NCBI GenBank assembly: GCA_017508965.1
Contig: JAFWQT010000097.1
Coordinates: 1 to 46,435 of the forward strand
Origin: Prevotella sp.
GTDB lineage: Bacteria; Bacteroidota; Bacteroidia; Bacteroidales; Bacteroidaceae
Direction: 5' to 3'
Length of the DNA stretch: 46,435 nt
The notes under the pieces were generated by a model. It was given only the letters and a program-made list of their open reading frames with translations. It did no database searches and was not told the DNA's origin. How positions within the stretch are numbered: position 1 is the first letter of the stretch; each line of letters begins with the position of its first letter. Both the position numbers and the translations under genes were made by a program. Positions 32,821 to 42,400 of this stretch are shown in pieces.

Positions 32821-33876
32821 TTATTCGTAATGCCTGATTCTGACGTCGATGCCGTCGGCCTTCAGCTGTGTGGGGATTTGGCTGACGTCGGTCTGTCCGT
32901 AGTGATAGGGGAACAGAATCTTCGGCTTAATCGTTCTTGCGGCATTCAGCAGCTGGCCGGTGGTCATGGTGAAAGGCTGGTTGCAGGGCAGGAATGCCAC
33001 GTCGATGTCTTTCAGCGAACTCATTTCGGGAATGTCCTCGGTGTCGCCGGCAATGTAGATTCTCAGTCCGTCGATGGTGAGCACAAAGCCGTTGTCGCGC
33101 CCCTTGGGATGGAACTGCAGGTGGCCCTCGGTGGTGTTGTAGGCAGGGATTGCCTCGACCGTGATGTCGTCGGCCAGCTTAAGCGCATCGCCGTTGGCCA
33201 TTGCCTTTCCGTAGCCCAGCATTTCGGCACACCGCCGGTTGGTGATGAGCTGCGTCTTGTCGGCCGTGAGCGTTGCGATGGCACCCTTGTCGAAGTGGTC
33301 CTGATGCTCGTGGGTCACGAAGATGTAGTCGGCCTTAGGCATGCTGGCATAGTCGGTAGTACGGTTGCCCAGCTTCGTCACGGGGTCGATCTCAATCTCC
33401 TTGCCGTCGTAAACCAGGCGGATGCTGGCATGCAGCAGCGCAACCAGGCGGATGGTCTTGCCGCCGGGAGTCTTCAGCAGGTCCACCTCGTAGGTGTCGG
33501 TGGTGATGCTGAGTCCTGCGTCTTTCCATGCAAGGATGCCTCCGACGAGGTTCACGCACTTGTAGCCCTTGTCGGCCAGTTTACCGGCAGCGCTGGCCGA
33601 ACGGCGGCCGCTGCGGCAATACACGGCAATCTTCTTGTCGGGAGAGAGCAGGCTGGTGGCTTTCTCCAAGAAATCACTTTGTTTCTGGTCGATGTTGATG
33701 GCTCCCTCGAGGTGGCCTTCGGCAAATTCCTCGGGGGTTCTGACGTCGAGCACCACCGCTGCGGGGTCTTCCGTAAGTTCGGCGAATGCCTTCACGTCGG
33801 CATTCTCAAAGTTTTGTTGTCCGCAGGCTGTGGTCAGTCCCAGGGTAGTCAGCAGGAATGTGATGATTTTCTTCAT
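32821..33876 (-). CDS. Lipoprotein fusion of rhodanese and UlaG-like metallo-beta-lactamase domains
   Basis: I start at 33876 (351 residues), where a lipoprotein signal begins (MKKIITFLLTTLGLTTAC, lipid Cys18). Residues 25-125 are a rhodanese domain with active Cys87 (VYCRSGRRS). Residues 140-351 are a metallo-beta-lactamase fold of the UlaG-like type with the metal motif THEHQDHFD (188-196) and later GDT and YHYGQTD. The two parts together have no function I can name; UlaG relatives hydrolyse lactones or phosphate esters. It begins 11 bp after the GH28 stop, so it belongs to the pectin operon, and as a lipoprotein it would face the periplasm or surface. A longer frame to 34029 overlaps GH28 and is not credible. 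Confidence 0.85.
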   Translation of the reverse strand: MKKIITFLLTTLGLTTACGQQNFENADVKAFAELTEDPAAVVLDVRTPEEFAEGHLEGAINIDQKQSDFLEKATSLLSPDKKIAVYCRSGRRSASAAGKLADKGYKCVNLVGGILAWKDAGLSITTDTYEVDLLKTPGGKTIRLVALLHASIRLVYDGKEIEIDPVTKLGNRTTDYASMPKADYIFVTHEHQDHFDKGAIATLTADKTQLITNRRCAEMLGYGKAMANGDALKLADDITVEAIPAYNTTEGHLQFHPKGRDNGFVLTIDGLRIYIAGDTEDIPEMSSLKDIDVAFLPCNQPFTMTTGQLLNAARTIKPKILFPYHYGQTDVSQIPTQLKADGIDVRIRHYE

Positions 33877-33887
33877 GGTTAATAGTT

Positions 33888-35417
33888 TTATTTGATGATG
33901 GTTTTCTTTCCGTTGTGGATATAGATGCCGGCCAGCTGACGGCCTGTGCTGATGCCCTGCAGGTCGTAGCGGCGGCCGTTGGCAGGCTGCGTCGTGGCGG
34001 CTGTCGTGATGCCAGTAGCCTGGTTCCAAGTGTAGTCGGCCTTGTACGAGTTTTCCATGACGGGGCTGAGGTCGGCATCGGTGGCTTTCACCTCGGTATT
34101 GGTGCGCGTCTTGGTGAACGTGCAGCCGTTGATAAACTTAATATCGCGGCAGAAGAACAGCCGGACGCCGTTGCGGTGGGAAATCTTTACATTGTCGAAG
34201 GTCACGTCGTAGACATAGCTCTCGGGGCGCCCGTAGATCATGATGCCGTTATAGTTCTTGTCGTTACTGTTCTTGGAGTTGTAGCCTGTGGCCGTTACGT
34301 TCTGTATCAGGATGTTGTGGTATACGGGGGTGGTCGACTTCACGGCTTCGGGTGAGGCCTCGGCGGTTTCGGGCTTGTCGGGAACCTTGTCGTACCAGGC
34401 GGTTATCTGAATGGGCGTGGCCACATTATTCATGGTGCAGTTGCGGAAGATGATGTCGTGAACATCGCCGCTGCGGTCGGTGTTCGACTTGAGGCGGAAA
34501 CCGCATCCTGTACCGTCGAAGGTCAGGTCTTCGTAGATGATGTGGTGCATGTTCGAGGTATAGCTGCCCAGCGATGCTCCGTGCCCGTGGCGGAAGTCGC
34601 AGTTCCACACGTGTACGTACTGGGCATTGGTGTCGGTCACCACGTTGTCGTCCCCGGTGTCAATCATGCAGTTGTAGATGTTCACATACTGGGTCCAAAT
34701 GGGAATGCCGTCGGTGTTGTGCGACGGGACGGAAGCCTCAGAGTCGGGGGCATAGATTTCGATGTCGTGCACGGTGGCGTGGGCGCCGTTTCCGCTCTGT
34801 CCCACGGTGAGATTGGTTCCCGGGGCGTTCTGGATGCGGAAGTTGCGGAACAGGAAGCGGTTGCCTTTGCCGAAGCGGATGATGCCGCCTCGCTTCACAC
34901 CGTCGGCCTTATAGTTTGCCCACCAGGGTCCGCCCTGTCCTTCGATGATGGAAGTGGGACCTTCGCCTTCGATGACCACGTCGGTGGGAGTGCCTTTGTT
35001 GATAATGAAGTTGTTACCCTCGGTGCGGCTGCGGTTATCGTAGGAAAGCCATGTGAGCTGGGCTCCGGCGCAAAGATGGAGCACGGTCTTGGAACCCACC
35101 TGAATGGTGTTGCTGAGCCATTGGCCCGCAGGAATCACCACCATGCCGCCACCGGCAGCTGCAGCCTTGTCGAGTGCAGCCTGTATGGCCTTGGTATTGT
35201 CGGCCGACGAGGTGGATGCTCCGAACTGTGCATCGTTGATGTAGAAGGTGTTAGCCTCGGTGAAGGCGGGAAGGCCCTTGGGCAAATCCACCTCTTTCCA
35301 TCCTTCTGGCGTGTTCTTGCCGGCAGCCTCGGCTTCCATGGAGAAGCTGATGACCTGGGCATCCATGTTCGTGAACGACAAGAGCGCCAAGGCGAAGTAT
35401 AATATGGTCTTTTTCAT
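33888..35417 (-). CDS. GH28 polygalacturonase, secreted
   Basis: I start at 35417 (509 residues), where a signal peptide begins (MKKTILYFALALLSFTNMDAQ). The right-handed beta-helix holds the four GH28 motifs: NTDG (234-237), GDD (255-257), GHG (278-280) and RLK (308-310, the usual RIK). It should hydrolyse the homogalacturonan backbone. The tail (RRYDLQGIS...GIYIHNGKKTIIK) resembles the sorting-type tail of other secreted proteins here. The gene follows the surface lipoprotein, with a heptamer repeat hairpin in the gap, and precedes the rhodanese fusion by 11 bp. Confidence 0.9.
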   Translation of the reverse strand: MKKTILYFALALLSFTNMDAQVISFSMEAEAAGKNTPEGWKEVDLPKGLPAFTEANTFYINDAQFGASTSSADNTKAIQAALDKAAAAGGGMVVIPAGQWLSNTIQVGSKTVLHLCAGAQLTWLSYDNRSRTEGNNFIINKGTPTDVVIEGEGPTSIIEGQGGPWWANYKADGVKRGGIIRFGKGNRFLFRNFRIQNAPGTNLTVGQSGNGAHATVHDIEIYAPDSEASVPSHNTDGIPIWTQYVNIYNCMIDTGDDNVVTDTNAQYVHVWNCDFRHGHGASLGSYTSNMHHIIYEDLTFDGTGCGFRLKSNTDRSGDVHDIIFRNCTMNNVATPIQITAWYDKVPDKPETAEASPEAVKSTTPVYHNILIQNVTATGYNSKNSNDKNYNGIMIYGRPESYVYDVTFDNVKISHRNGVRLFFCRDIKFINGCTFTKTRTNTEVKATDADLSPVMENSYKADYTWNQATGITTAATTQPANGRRYDLQGISTGRQLAGIYIHNGKKTIIK

Positions 35418-35437
35418 TTTGCTTTGTTTATATAAAA

Positions 35438-35520
35438 GGTGTTGGGTGTTAGGTGTTGGTGTATACTGATGGCTTAAAAACCACCAACACCTAACACCCG
35501 ACAACCAACACCCAACACTT
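35438..35520. repeat. Heptamer repeats forming a long inverted repeat
   Basis: The plus strand has GGTGTTG, GGTGTTA, GGTGTTG from 35438, then a 20-base spacer, then CCAACAC/CTAACAC-type heptamers to 35520. GGGTGTTAGGTGTTGGTG at 35444-35461 is perfectly complementary to 35482-35499. It lies in the 111-bp gap between the DUF4957-like gene and GH28, within the pectin operon transcript, where it would fold as an 18-bp stem. Confidence 0.85.
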
Positions 35521-35528
35521 AGGTCAGA

Positions 35529-37250
35529 TTACTGCCAGCGGGCATCTCCGCCCTTGATCTTGCCGATAACCGTGAAATCGCCTTTTGTGGGGTCTTTCCA
35601 GAGCTCAGTCTCGCTCATGCCAGCCTCGGTGAGGCCTTCCAGCGGATTGATCATGGGCTCGTCGGTACCACGGTCGGTCCAAGTGAAGTTAGTCTTGTAG
35701 CTGTCCTCAACAACCAGGTTGTCGAATGTTCCAGATACGAAGATTGAACCGGCCACACCAGCCTTGAAGCAGTGCACGTCGCCACCGCCTGAATCGGTAG
35801 ATGCCATAGACGGGCCAAAGAGCGTGTTCTTGACGGTGAGTGCCACATTGCCGGAACCCAGACGGAACATCGGGGTGTTGGCATTGGCCGTGGTCTCGAT
35901 GGGTGCATAGCAGAAGGTGCAGTTCTGGATGGTGAAGGCCAGTGTGCCTACGGTAGAGCGGAGGTCGCTCAGCATCACGATGTTGTTCACGGTGGTGTTC
36001 TTGAACGTAATGCTCTGCATGTCAACCTTCTTGTTGTTGGTGGTCACCACGCCCTGGTCGCCGATACCGTTGATGATGCAGTCGTCGAAGGTGACGTTCT
36101 CCACGTTGTCGCCATCAGCCTGGCAGCGAACGATGGCACGGAAGCCACCGATGGTGCAGCTCTTGAAGGTGATGTTGTGGAGTGTGGCCTTTGTGCCGTT
36201 GATGTTGAACACCTGGCGGCCTTCGAATCCCTTGGCGGTGTTGGCTGCCAGCGCATCATCGTCGGCAAACTTGTCGCTGCGGATGTCAATCTTCTCCAGA
36301 TAGAGACCGCCAACCACTTCGCCGTTGTTGAGCGACCAGCCGCCGCTATGGATGAACTTGGCATTGCCGGCCAGCGTGAGACCAGTCACGAACTTCACGG
36401 TTCCTGATGTTGCGGGAATCTTGGTACCGCCGGAAATCTTGTATTCTGTTCCGCCTTCGAGCACGTAGGTGATGTCCTGGTCGGGATTGGCAGCTACATC
36501 GGCTGCAATCTGGTCGGTTGTGATGTAGGTCTTGGCCGTTGAGGCATCCATGCCGCGAAGGTCGAACACCACGCCGTTGTACTTCTCGGAAGCAACGGTA
36601 GTGAAGCGCTTCTTGCCCTGATAGGCATCATTCTTGAAAGCCTCCACGCGGTAGGTGGTCTTGGGGTCGAGTCCCTTGAAGATGATTTCCTGGGCAGCAT
36701 TGATACCGTCGGTAAGCACGGTGTCGCACACCAGTTCGTTGTCGGTATCCTTATAGAGTCTCAGATGGTCGTAGGCGGTATCGTCGCCCGTCCATTTCAC
36801 ACGAACCTGCGTGTCGATAATGTCGGATGTCGACACAGACGACAGCTGGGTGGGGAAATCCATCGTGGTGGTGGTCACCGAATAGGGCTTCGAAGTGAGA
36901 CCCGTCTCGGTGTTGGCAGAGCTGATGTAGACATAATACTCGGTGTCGTACTTCAGATTGTCGAAACGGCACTTGGTCTCGGAAGTCGTGATTTCCTTCG
37001 TGTCGGTACCATCGACAGCCTCAACCTTCACCGTATACTGATTGGCGCTGGTGTAGTTGTCCCACGTCACAATCATATAGGGAATCGTGTTGTCATCAAG
37101 TCCCTGCTCGATATTGTCGTCCGTATTGATGATAGGACGGAACAAAGCGTCGGCGGTGGTCAGGTCATCGTCGTCGCTACAGCTGACGAATGTTCCTGTT
37201 CCTGCTGTTACTGCAGCGAGCAGCAACAATGATTTGATTATCTTTTTCAT
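35529..37250 (-). CDS. Surface lipoprotein with DUF4957/DUF5123-like beta-helix, SusE-position
   Basis: The 573-residue protein has a lipoprotein signal with Cys at SVSC-type lipobox (TFVSC) followed by SDDDD, the acidic pattern that sends Bacteroidetes lipoproteins to the cell surface. Residues about 40-215 look like two fibronectin type III-like domains (YTVKVEAVDG...YDTEYYVYISS; YDHLRLYKD...TTYRVEAFKND). The rest is a beta-helix-like domain with repeated N-[IV]-T-F motifs (VENVTFDDC, MQSITFKNT). Such proteins sit after SusD in pectin loci and probably bind the glycan. It starts 11 bp after susD. No catalytic residues are recognised. Confidence 0.82.
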   Translation of the reverse strand: MKKIIKSLLLLAAVTAGTGTFVSCSDDDDLTTADALFRPIINTDDNIEQGLDDNTIPYMIVTWDNYTSANQYTVKVEAVDGTDTKEITTSETKCRFDNLKYDTEYYVYISSANTETGLTSKPYSVTTTTMDFPTQLSSVSTSDIIDTQVRVKWTGDDTAYDHLRLYKDTDNELVCDTVLTDGINAAQEIIFKGLDPKTTYRVEAFKNDAYQGKKRFTTVASEKYNGVVFDLRGMDASTAKTYITTDQIAADVAANPDQDITYVLEGGTEYKISGGTKIPATSGTVKFVTGLTLAGNAKFIHSGGWSLNNGEVVGGLYLEKIDIRSDKFADDDALAANTAKGFEGRQVFNINGTKATLHNITFKSCTIGGFRAIVRCQADGDNVENVTFDDCIINGIGDQGVVTTNNKKVDMQSITFKNTTVNNIVMLSDLRSTVGTLAFTIQNCTFCYAPIETTANANTPMFRLGSGNVALTVKNTLFGPSMASTDSGGGDVHCFKAGVAGSIFVSGTFDNLVVEDSYKTNFTWTDRGTDEPMINPLEGLTEAGMSETELWKDPTKGDFTVIGKIKGGDARWQ

Positions 37251-37261
37251 TTCAATTCCTG

Positions 37262-39433
37262 TTATTTGTAATTCTCTTTGTAAATAGTAGCCACTTCCAC
37301 GTTCACGCCGTCGCCGGAGTCTGTGTCCATGATGCGGTAGCCGTTATTGTTCAGTACAGAACTTGCAGTGAGGGTCTCGGTGTTGATGGGAATCAGATAC
37401 GGAGCAACTCCGTTTCCGGTCAGGGCACCGTTAGAGTAGCCGCGGAAGAGGCGGGTAGCGTAGTCGCTGGCAGCATACACGTCCTTGCGGGTGATGCCGG
37501 TATCCTCGCCTTCAGCAACGGTCACCGTGGCTGTGTTGGGTGCAGTACCCAAAGTATAGGTGGTGGTACCGTCGGGGTTGACAACCTTGGCGGGAGTCGT
37601 GGTGCCGTAGTCAGTACCTTTATAAATATACGTGCGCGTGCGCTTGATCATCTGTGAACCCCAGTTCACCGACTGCCATCCCTCGGAGCTCATGGTGGCG
37701 TCGTCGAGCTGAATCTGGTACTTCTCGTTATACCACTTGATGTCTTCCTTGCGGTTGGTCTTTCCTACCTTCTTATACCAGAGCTTGTTGGCCCAGTTCA
37801 CATAGTTGATGGCCTCGGGATAGGTCTTCATCACGTTCTCGTCGTTCAGCAGGTCTTCGTTCTTGGCGATACCCCAGCAGAGCATGGTACGCATGGTCTC
37901 CTCGATTTTCTTGGCGTAGAGATTCCAGCGCACGAGGTCGAACTTACGCAGGGCCTCGCTGCCGAATTCCCATGCACGCTCGTTGACGATGGCGTTGAAG
38001 AAGGCTTCCTTCGAAGAGAGGCTGTTCACGTATTGAGAGACCTGCTCAGCATAGTTCTCGGCTTTTGCAAAGGCACGAGCGCGAACCTTGGTAAGCATTT
38101 CCTTGGCCAGTGCGGTAGGACCGTTCAGCTCGTTCTCAGCTTCGGCAAGCATCAGCAGCACATCAGAGTAGCGCATCAGCGGGAAGTTGATACCGGTACC
38201 CTTCGAAGAACCAGAACCCAGGTCCTTGTCGGCACGGGCGCGGTCCCATTTACCGGCATAGATGCTGGTGGCAGCGGCTGCCTTCACGGTGTCGTTGTCG
38301 TGGCTATATTTAGCGCAGCAGATGTCGCGGCGAGTGTCACCGTCGGCAAAGCTCATATAATAGGTCGGCGTGATGGCCACCTGTGCCGTGGTGTTACCCT
38401 TGGCGCAATTTCCGGTGTTGGGTACACCGAAGCTCCAGCCGATATCGCCACCATAACTTTCTACGAAAGCAACTTCGTAGAGCACTTCGGCATTGTTGTC
38501 GTGGGTGTAGTTCATCTCGTTGACGAACGAAGTCTCGTAGTCGGCATACAGCTCACGCGGCTTCAGCTGGATGAGCTTCTGGCAGTAGTCCTTGGCCATC
38601 TGATAGTAGTCAGTGTAGGTACGGGCTGTCTTCTCGCTGCCGCTCAAGTCCTTGTAAGTGACAGCCAGGTCGGGATCACCGTTCACGTCGAGATATTCGT
38701 CGGCACGCTTCATGGTACCGTCGGAAGTCATTCCGTATCCTGCACGGAACAGGGCGATACGGGCGATAAGACCAATGGCAAAGTCGCGGTTCATGCGCTC
38801 GATGCCTCCGGTGTTCACGTCGCTCCACTTCATGTTGGGCTCGATGTCAACCAACTGCTGCAGGCAGCGGCTGTAGATAACGTTCTTGTCGGTGCGGGGC
38901 TTGTCGATCTCCTCACCCCAAACGGCTGCGATGTCGTAGTAGGGAACATCGCCGAAGAAGTTGCACATCAGATAGTAGCGGAAAGCCTTCAAGCAGGTGG
39001 CCTCACCCTTGATCTGCTGCATCTCGTCCTGACTGCCGATGCTGCTGGCATCGATGCCGGCACGCACCTGGTTGGCACGCTCAATGGCCTGCAGGTTGTT
39101 GTCCCAGACTTTCTTCACGTCGCCCCATCCAACATTGTTGGCACCCTGCAGGGGCCAGATGGCATTACGGTGGTTGGTGGCTGCCGTAGCACTAACGCCC
39201 ATGGCCTCTACGTCGGTGTTCTGTGTCCACACACCGCACATACGAGAGGTGTAGGGGTCTTCGCAGAACAATACATATACGCCGTTGATGGCGTTTGTCG
39301 CAAACTCGGTAGAGCTGTAAACCTGTGTCATGTCGCTCTGTGAAGGAGCATCCACGTTCAGCACGTCACTGCACGATGTAAGCCCCATCATTCCGATGGC
39401 TGCGATGGCAATATATTGATTTCTTAGTTTCAT
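37262..39433 (-). CDS. SusD/RagB-family outer-membrane glycan-binding lipoprotein
   Basis: The 723-residue protein has a lipobox (GLTSC, Cys21), then DVLNVDAPSQSDMTQVYSSTEFATNAINGVY, a typical SusD start. Family features include the TPR-like helices with GEATCLKAFRYYLMCNFFGDVPYYD and the later MRYSDVLLMLAEAENEL and WEFGSEALRKFDLVRWNL. It would cap the SusC channel and capture oligosaccharides at the surface. It is longer than the usual 500-600 residues, with extra sequence near residues 590-700. It follows SusC by 37 bp. Confidence 0.95.
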   Translation of the reverse strand: MKLRNQYIAIAAIGMMGLTSCSDVLNVDAPSQSDMTQVYSSTEFATNAINGVYVLFCEDPYTSRMCGVWTQNTDVEAMGVSATAATNHRNAIWPLQGANNVGWGDVKKVWDNNLQAIERANQVRAGIDASSIGSQDEMQQIKGEATCLKAFRYYLMCNFFGDVPYYDIAAVWGEEIDKPRTDKNVIYSRCLQQLVDIEPNMKWSDVNTGGIERMNRDFAIGLIARIALFRAGYGMTSDGTMKRADEYLDVNGDPDLAVTYKDLSGSEKTARTYTDYYQMAKDYCQKLIQLKPRELYADYETSFVNEMNYTHDNNAEVLYEVAFVESYGGDIGWSFGVPNTGNCAKGNTTAQVAITPTYYMSFADGDTRRDICCAKYSHDNDTVKAAAATSIYAGKWDRARADKDLGSGSSKGTGINFPLMRYSDVLLMLAEAENELNGPTALAKEMLTKVRARAFAKAENYAEQVSQYVNSLSSKEAFFNAIVNERAWEFGSEALRKFDLVRWNLYAKKIEETMRTMLCWGIAKNEDLLNDENVMKTYPEAINYVNWANKLWYKKVGKTNRKEDIKWYNEKYQIQLDDATMSSEGWQSVNWGSQMIKRTRTYIYKGTDYGTTTPAKVVNPDGTTTYTLGTAPNTATVTVAEGEDTGITRKDVYAASDYATRLFRGYSNGALTGNGVAPYLIPINTETLTASSVLNNNGYRIMDTDSGDGVNVEVATIYKENYK

Positions 39434-39470
39434 AATTTTCTTTACTTTAAACTTTGAACTTAAAACTTTC

Positions 39471-42400
39471 TTACAGCGTTACGTTTACACCGAAAGTGAA
39501 GGCGCGGCTCTTGGGATAAGACGAGAAGTCGATACCAGGAGTGAGGCCTGAATAGCTGCTGTTACGAACGTAAGAGCTAACTTCGGGGTCGTAGCCGGGA
39601 TAGTTGGTAATCACGAAGAGGTTGGTTCCTGTCACATAGAAGCGCAGACGCTGGATGCCCACCTTCTTGGTAAGCTTGTTGGGAAGGGTGTAGCCAATCG
39701 TCAGGCTCTGCAGACGCAGGAAAGAGGCATCATCCATAGCCCAGTCGGTGGGAACAACTACGGCGTCGCCGGTAGAGAACGGGCTCCACATAGCCTTGGC
39801 TCCCTGGCCGTTGCCACCTTCGTTCCAGTAGGCAAGGTCTTCGAGCGACTTCAGCAGCACACCCGTTTCAGGATTGATGTAAGAGTAGGCGTTCGACTGA
39901 CTCATGTCGTCGCGCATGTTGGGCCAAGTACCGGCACGATAGCGCGAGCTGGTCTGAATCTTGTTGGCATTGTAGATTTCGTTACCTACCTTGTAGGTGA
40001 AGTTCACGTTGAAGTCGAAGTCGTAGACAGTACCGTTGAATCCGAAACCGCCCGAGAAATCAGCATTGGTGTCGCCGATAACGGTGATATCGCTGGCATC
40101 AACCACACCGTCACCGTTCAGGTCCTTCAGTTTCATCACACCCGGACGGATGCCAGGACGGCCGCCGAGAAGAGCGGTTGTGGCGACGCCGTCTTTCAGG
40201 ATATATTCGCCTGTCACCTCATTGTAGCTGGCGAAGTCGCTGGTGGTGTAGTAACCGTCGCTCTGCCAACCGTATACCAGACCGATGGGGTCGCCCACGC
40301 GGACGATGTAGTCCTGCTGGTTCTTGTTGTCGGTGCTTGCCCATCCTGAAGCGAAGGTCATTTCCTCCAGTCCGTTGGCAAGGCTCTTCACGTTCGACTT
40401 GTCGAAGCCGATGTTGAAGTTGGCGCCCAGCGTGAAGTTCTTCTTCTGGATGATGGCTGCGTTGATGGTCAGCTCGGCACCCTTGTTGCTGGTAGAGGCA
40501 CTGTTCTCATAAACCGATGTGTAGCCGGGAGCTGCAATAGAGTGGTTGATGAGCAGGTCGTCGGTATTGTTCCAGTACAAGTCGAATGTACCGTTGATGC
40601 GCTCGTTGAAGAAACCGAAGTCGAGACCGAGGTTACGTGTGGTGCGCTTCTCCCATGTGAGCAGCGGGTTGGCCAAAGTTGTTGATACAGCCTGATGCAC
40701 ATTAGCACTTTCGCCTACACCATAGCGTTTTTTGGTTACTTTGTCACCACTATTGTATAATTGTATATACTGTGTGTTGCTAATCTTGTCGTTACCCACC
40801 TTACCGTAAGAGAAACGGAGCTTTAAGTTGGAGAGCCATTTGTGGGTGCTTTCCATGAAGGGCTCGTCGATGATACGCCACGATGCGGCGGCTGCGGGGA
40901 AGAAGCCCCACTGGTGTCCGTCGGCAAACTGCGAGCTACCGTCTTCACGGATGGTAATGGTAAGCAGGTATCGGTCGAGCAGGGTGTAGTTCAGACGACC
41001 GAAGAAAGAAACCTTATTCTGATTTGCAGCCCAGTCGCCAGTCATCGACGACATCGAACCTAAACCGAAGTTTGCAAAGACTGCATCAGCATCAAAGGCA
41101 TTGCTGAAATGGTTGGCGCTCATTTCGCTGTAGTCGGAACGGCTGGAGCGATACTCCTGACCGCCCATGACGTTCAGATGGTGAATCTTGTTGATCTTGG
41201 TGTCGTAGGTCAGTGTGAAACTTTCACGGATGCTCCTGGTGTTGGTCTTGCGCCAGTCGGCCAGCGGCATACCGCCCACGTATGAGGCTTGATTGGTAAT
41301 AGAACCGTACCAGTTCTTCACTTCGTTGAAGCCGTAGCCGTAACCGCCTTCCAGATGAGCCTTCAGACCCTTCAGAGGAGTGGTCCAGTCGAGGGCTGCA
41401 TTGAAGTTGAATCCGCGGTTGTTGCGGCGGCGCCAGTATTGCTCAGACTGTTCGGCAAGTGACATGTTTGAGCGGCGGTATTCGTCGATTTCCTCATCAG
41501 ACATCGTTGAGAAATCGGGGGTGATCATCTCCGAAAGACCTTTGGTGGCCACACCATAGATGGCATTCTCGGTACGTACCTTGTAGGTTCCACCCTGGGT
41601 ACCCTGACCGTTAGCGGTCTGGTCGTTTACACGTGCCGTCATCGAGAACTTCAGCTTCTTGTTGATGTCGTGGTTCAACTTGAAGAGGAAAGAGTAACGG
41701 TTGAAGTCGTTGTTGGGCATCAGACCTGAGTTGTAGTCGTAGGTTCCCGAGAGTGAGAACTTAGTCTTGTCGGTACCGCCAGTGAGACTCAGGTTGTGGC
41801 TCTGTGAGAGTGTGCTAGAACCGAACAGGTCGTCCTGCCAGTCGATAGCCTCGATGCTCTTGTAGAGATAGAGGTCATCGAATACACCGAACTGACGGTA
41901 GAAAGAGTTCAAAGCACTTTCACCGCCCAGGGCTGCATATTCGTAGTTCGACATCACATAGTCGTAGGTCTTCATCGGGCTCAGGCGCTTGGCCACCTTC
42001 TTGGTCTGCAGATAGCCGTTGTAGCTGATCTGAGTGCGGCCGGCCTTGGCGTTCTTGGTGGTGATAAGGATTACACCGTTAGCACCTTCAGAACCGTAGA
42101 TGGCTGTCGAGGAAGCATCCTTCAGCACGGTGATGTCTTCGATGTCGTTGGGGGAGAGGTCGCTCAGCGAACCGCCCTGGAATCCGTCGATAACGATCAG
42201 CGGAGAGTTGTCACCCGTGATAGAGCCGCCACCACGCACGCGAACCAGAATCTCAGCATCAGGTGAACCGTCGGTAGTGGTGATGTTCACACCGGCCATC
42301 TTACCGGTCAGAGCCTCCGTCACGTTGGCCACAGGCACTTTGGCAAGATCCTGTCCCTGCACGGTTGCTACGGAACCAGTCAGGTCCTTCTTGCGTACCG

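Noticed and set aside
33877-34029. Longer start for the rhodanese/metallo-hydrolase gene
   Set aside because: The extra 51 residues would overlap GH28, are His/Pro/Arg-rich, and would hide a clear lipoprotein signal at 33876.
33888-35417. Pectate lyase as the identity of the beta-helix enzyme
   Set aside because: NTDG, GDD, GHG and RLK occur in the order typical of GH28 polygalacturonases, which outweighs the general beta-helix likeness.
38033-39343. 436-codon plus-strand open frame
   Set aside because: It lies entirely opposite the SusD gene and has a low-complexity Val/Gly/Leu composition without a family motif.
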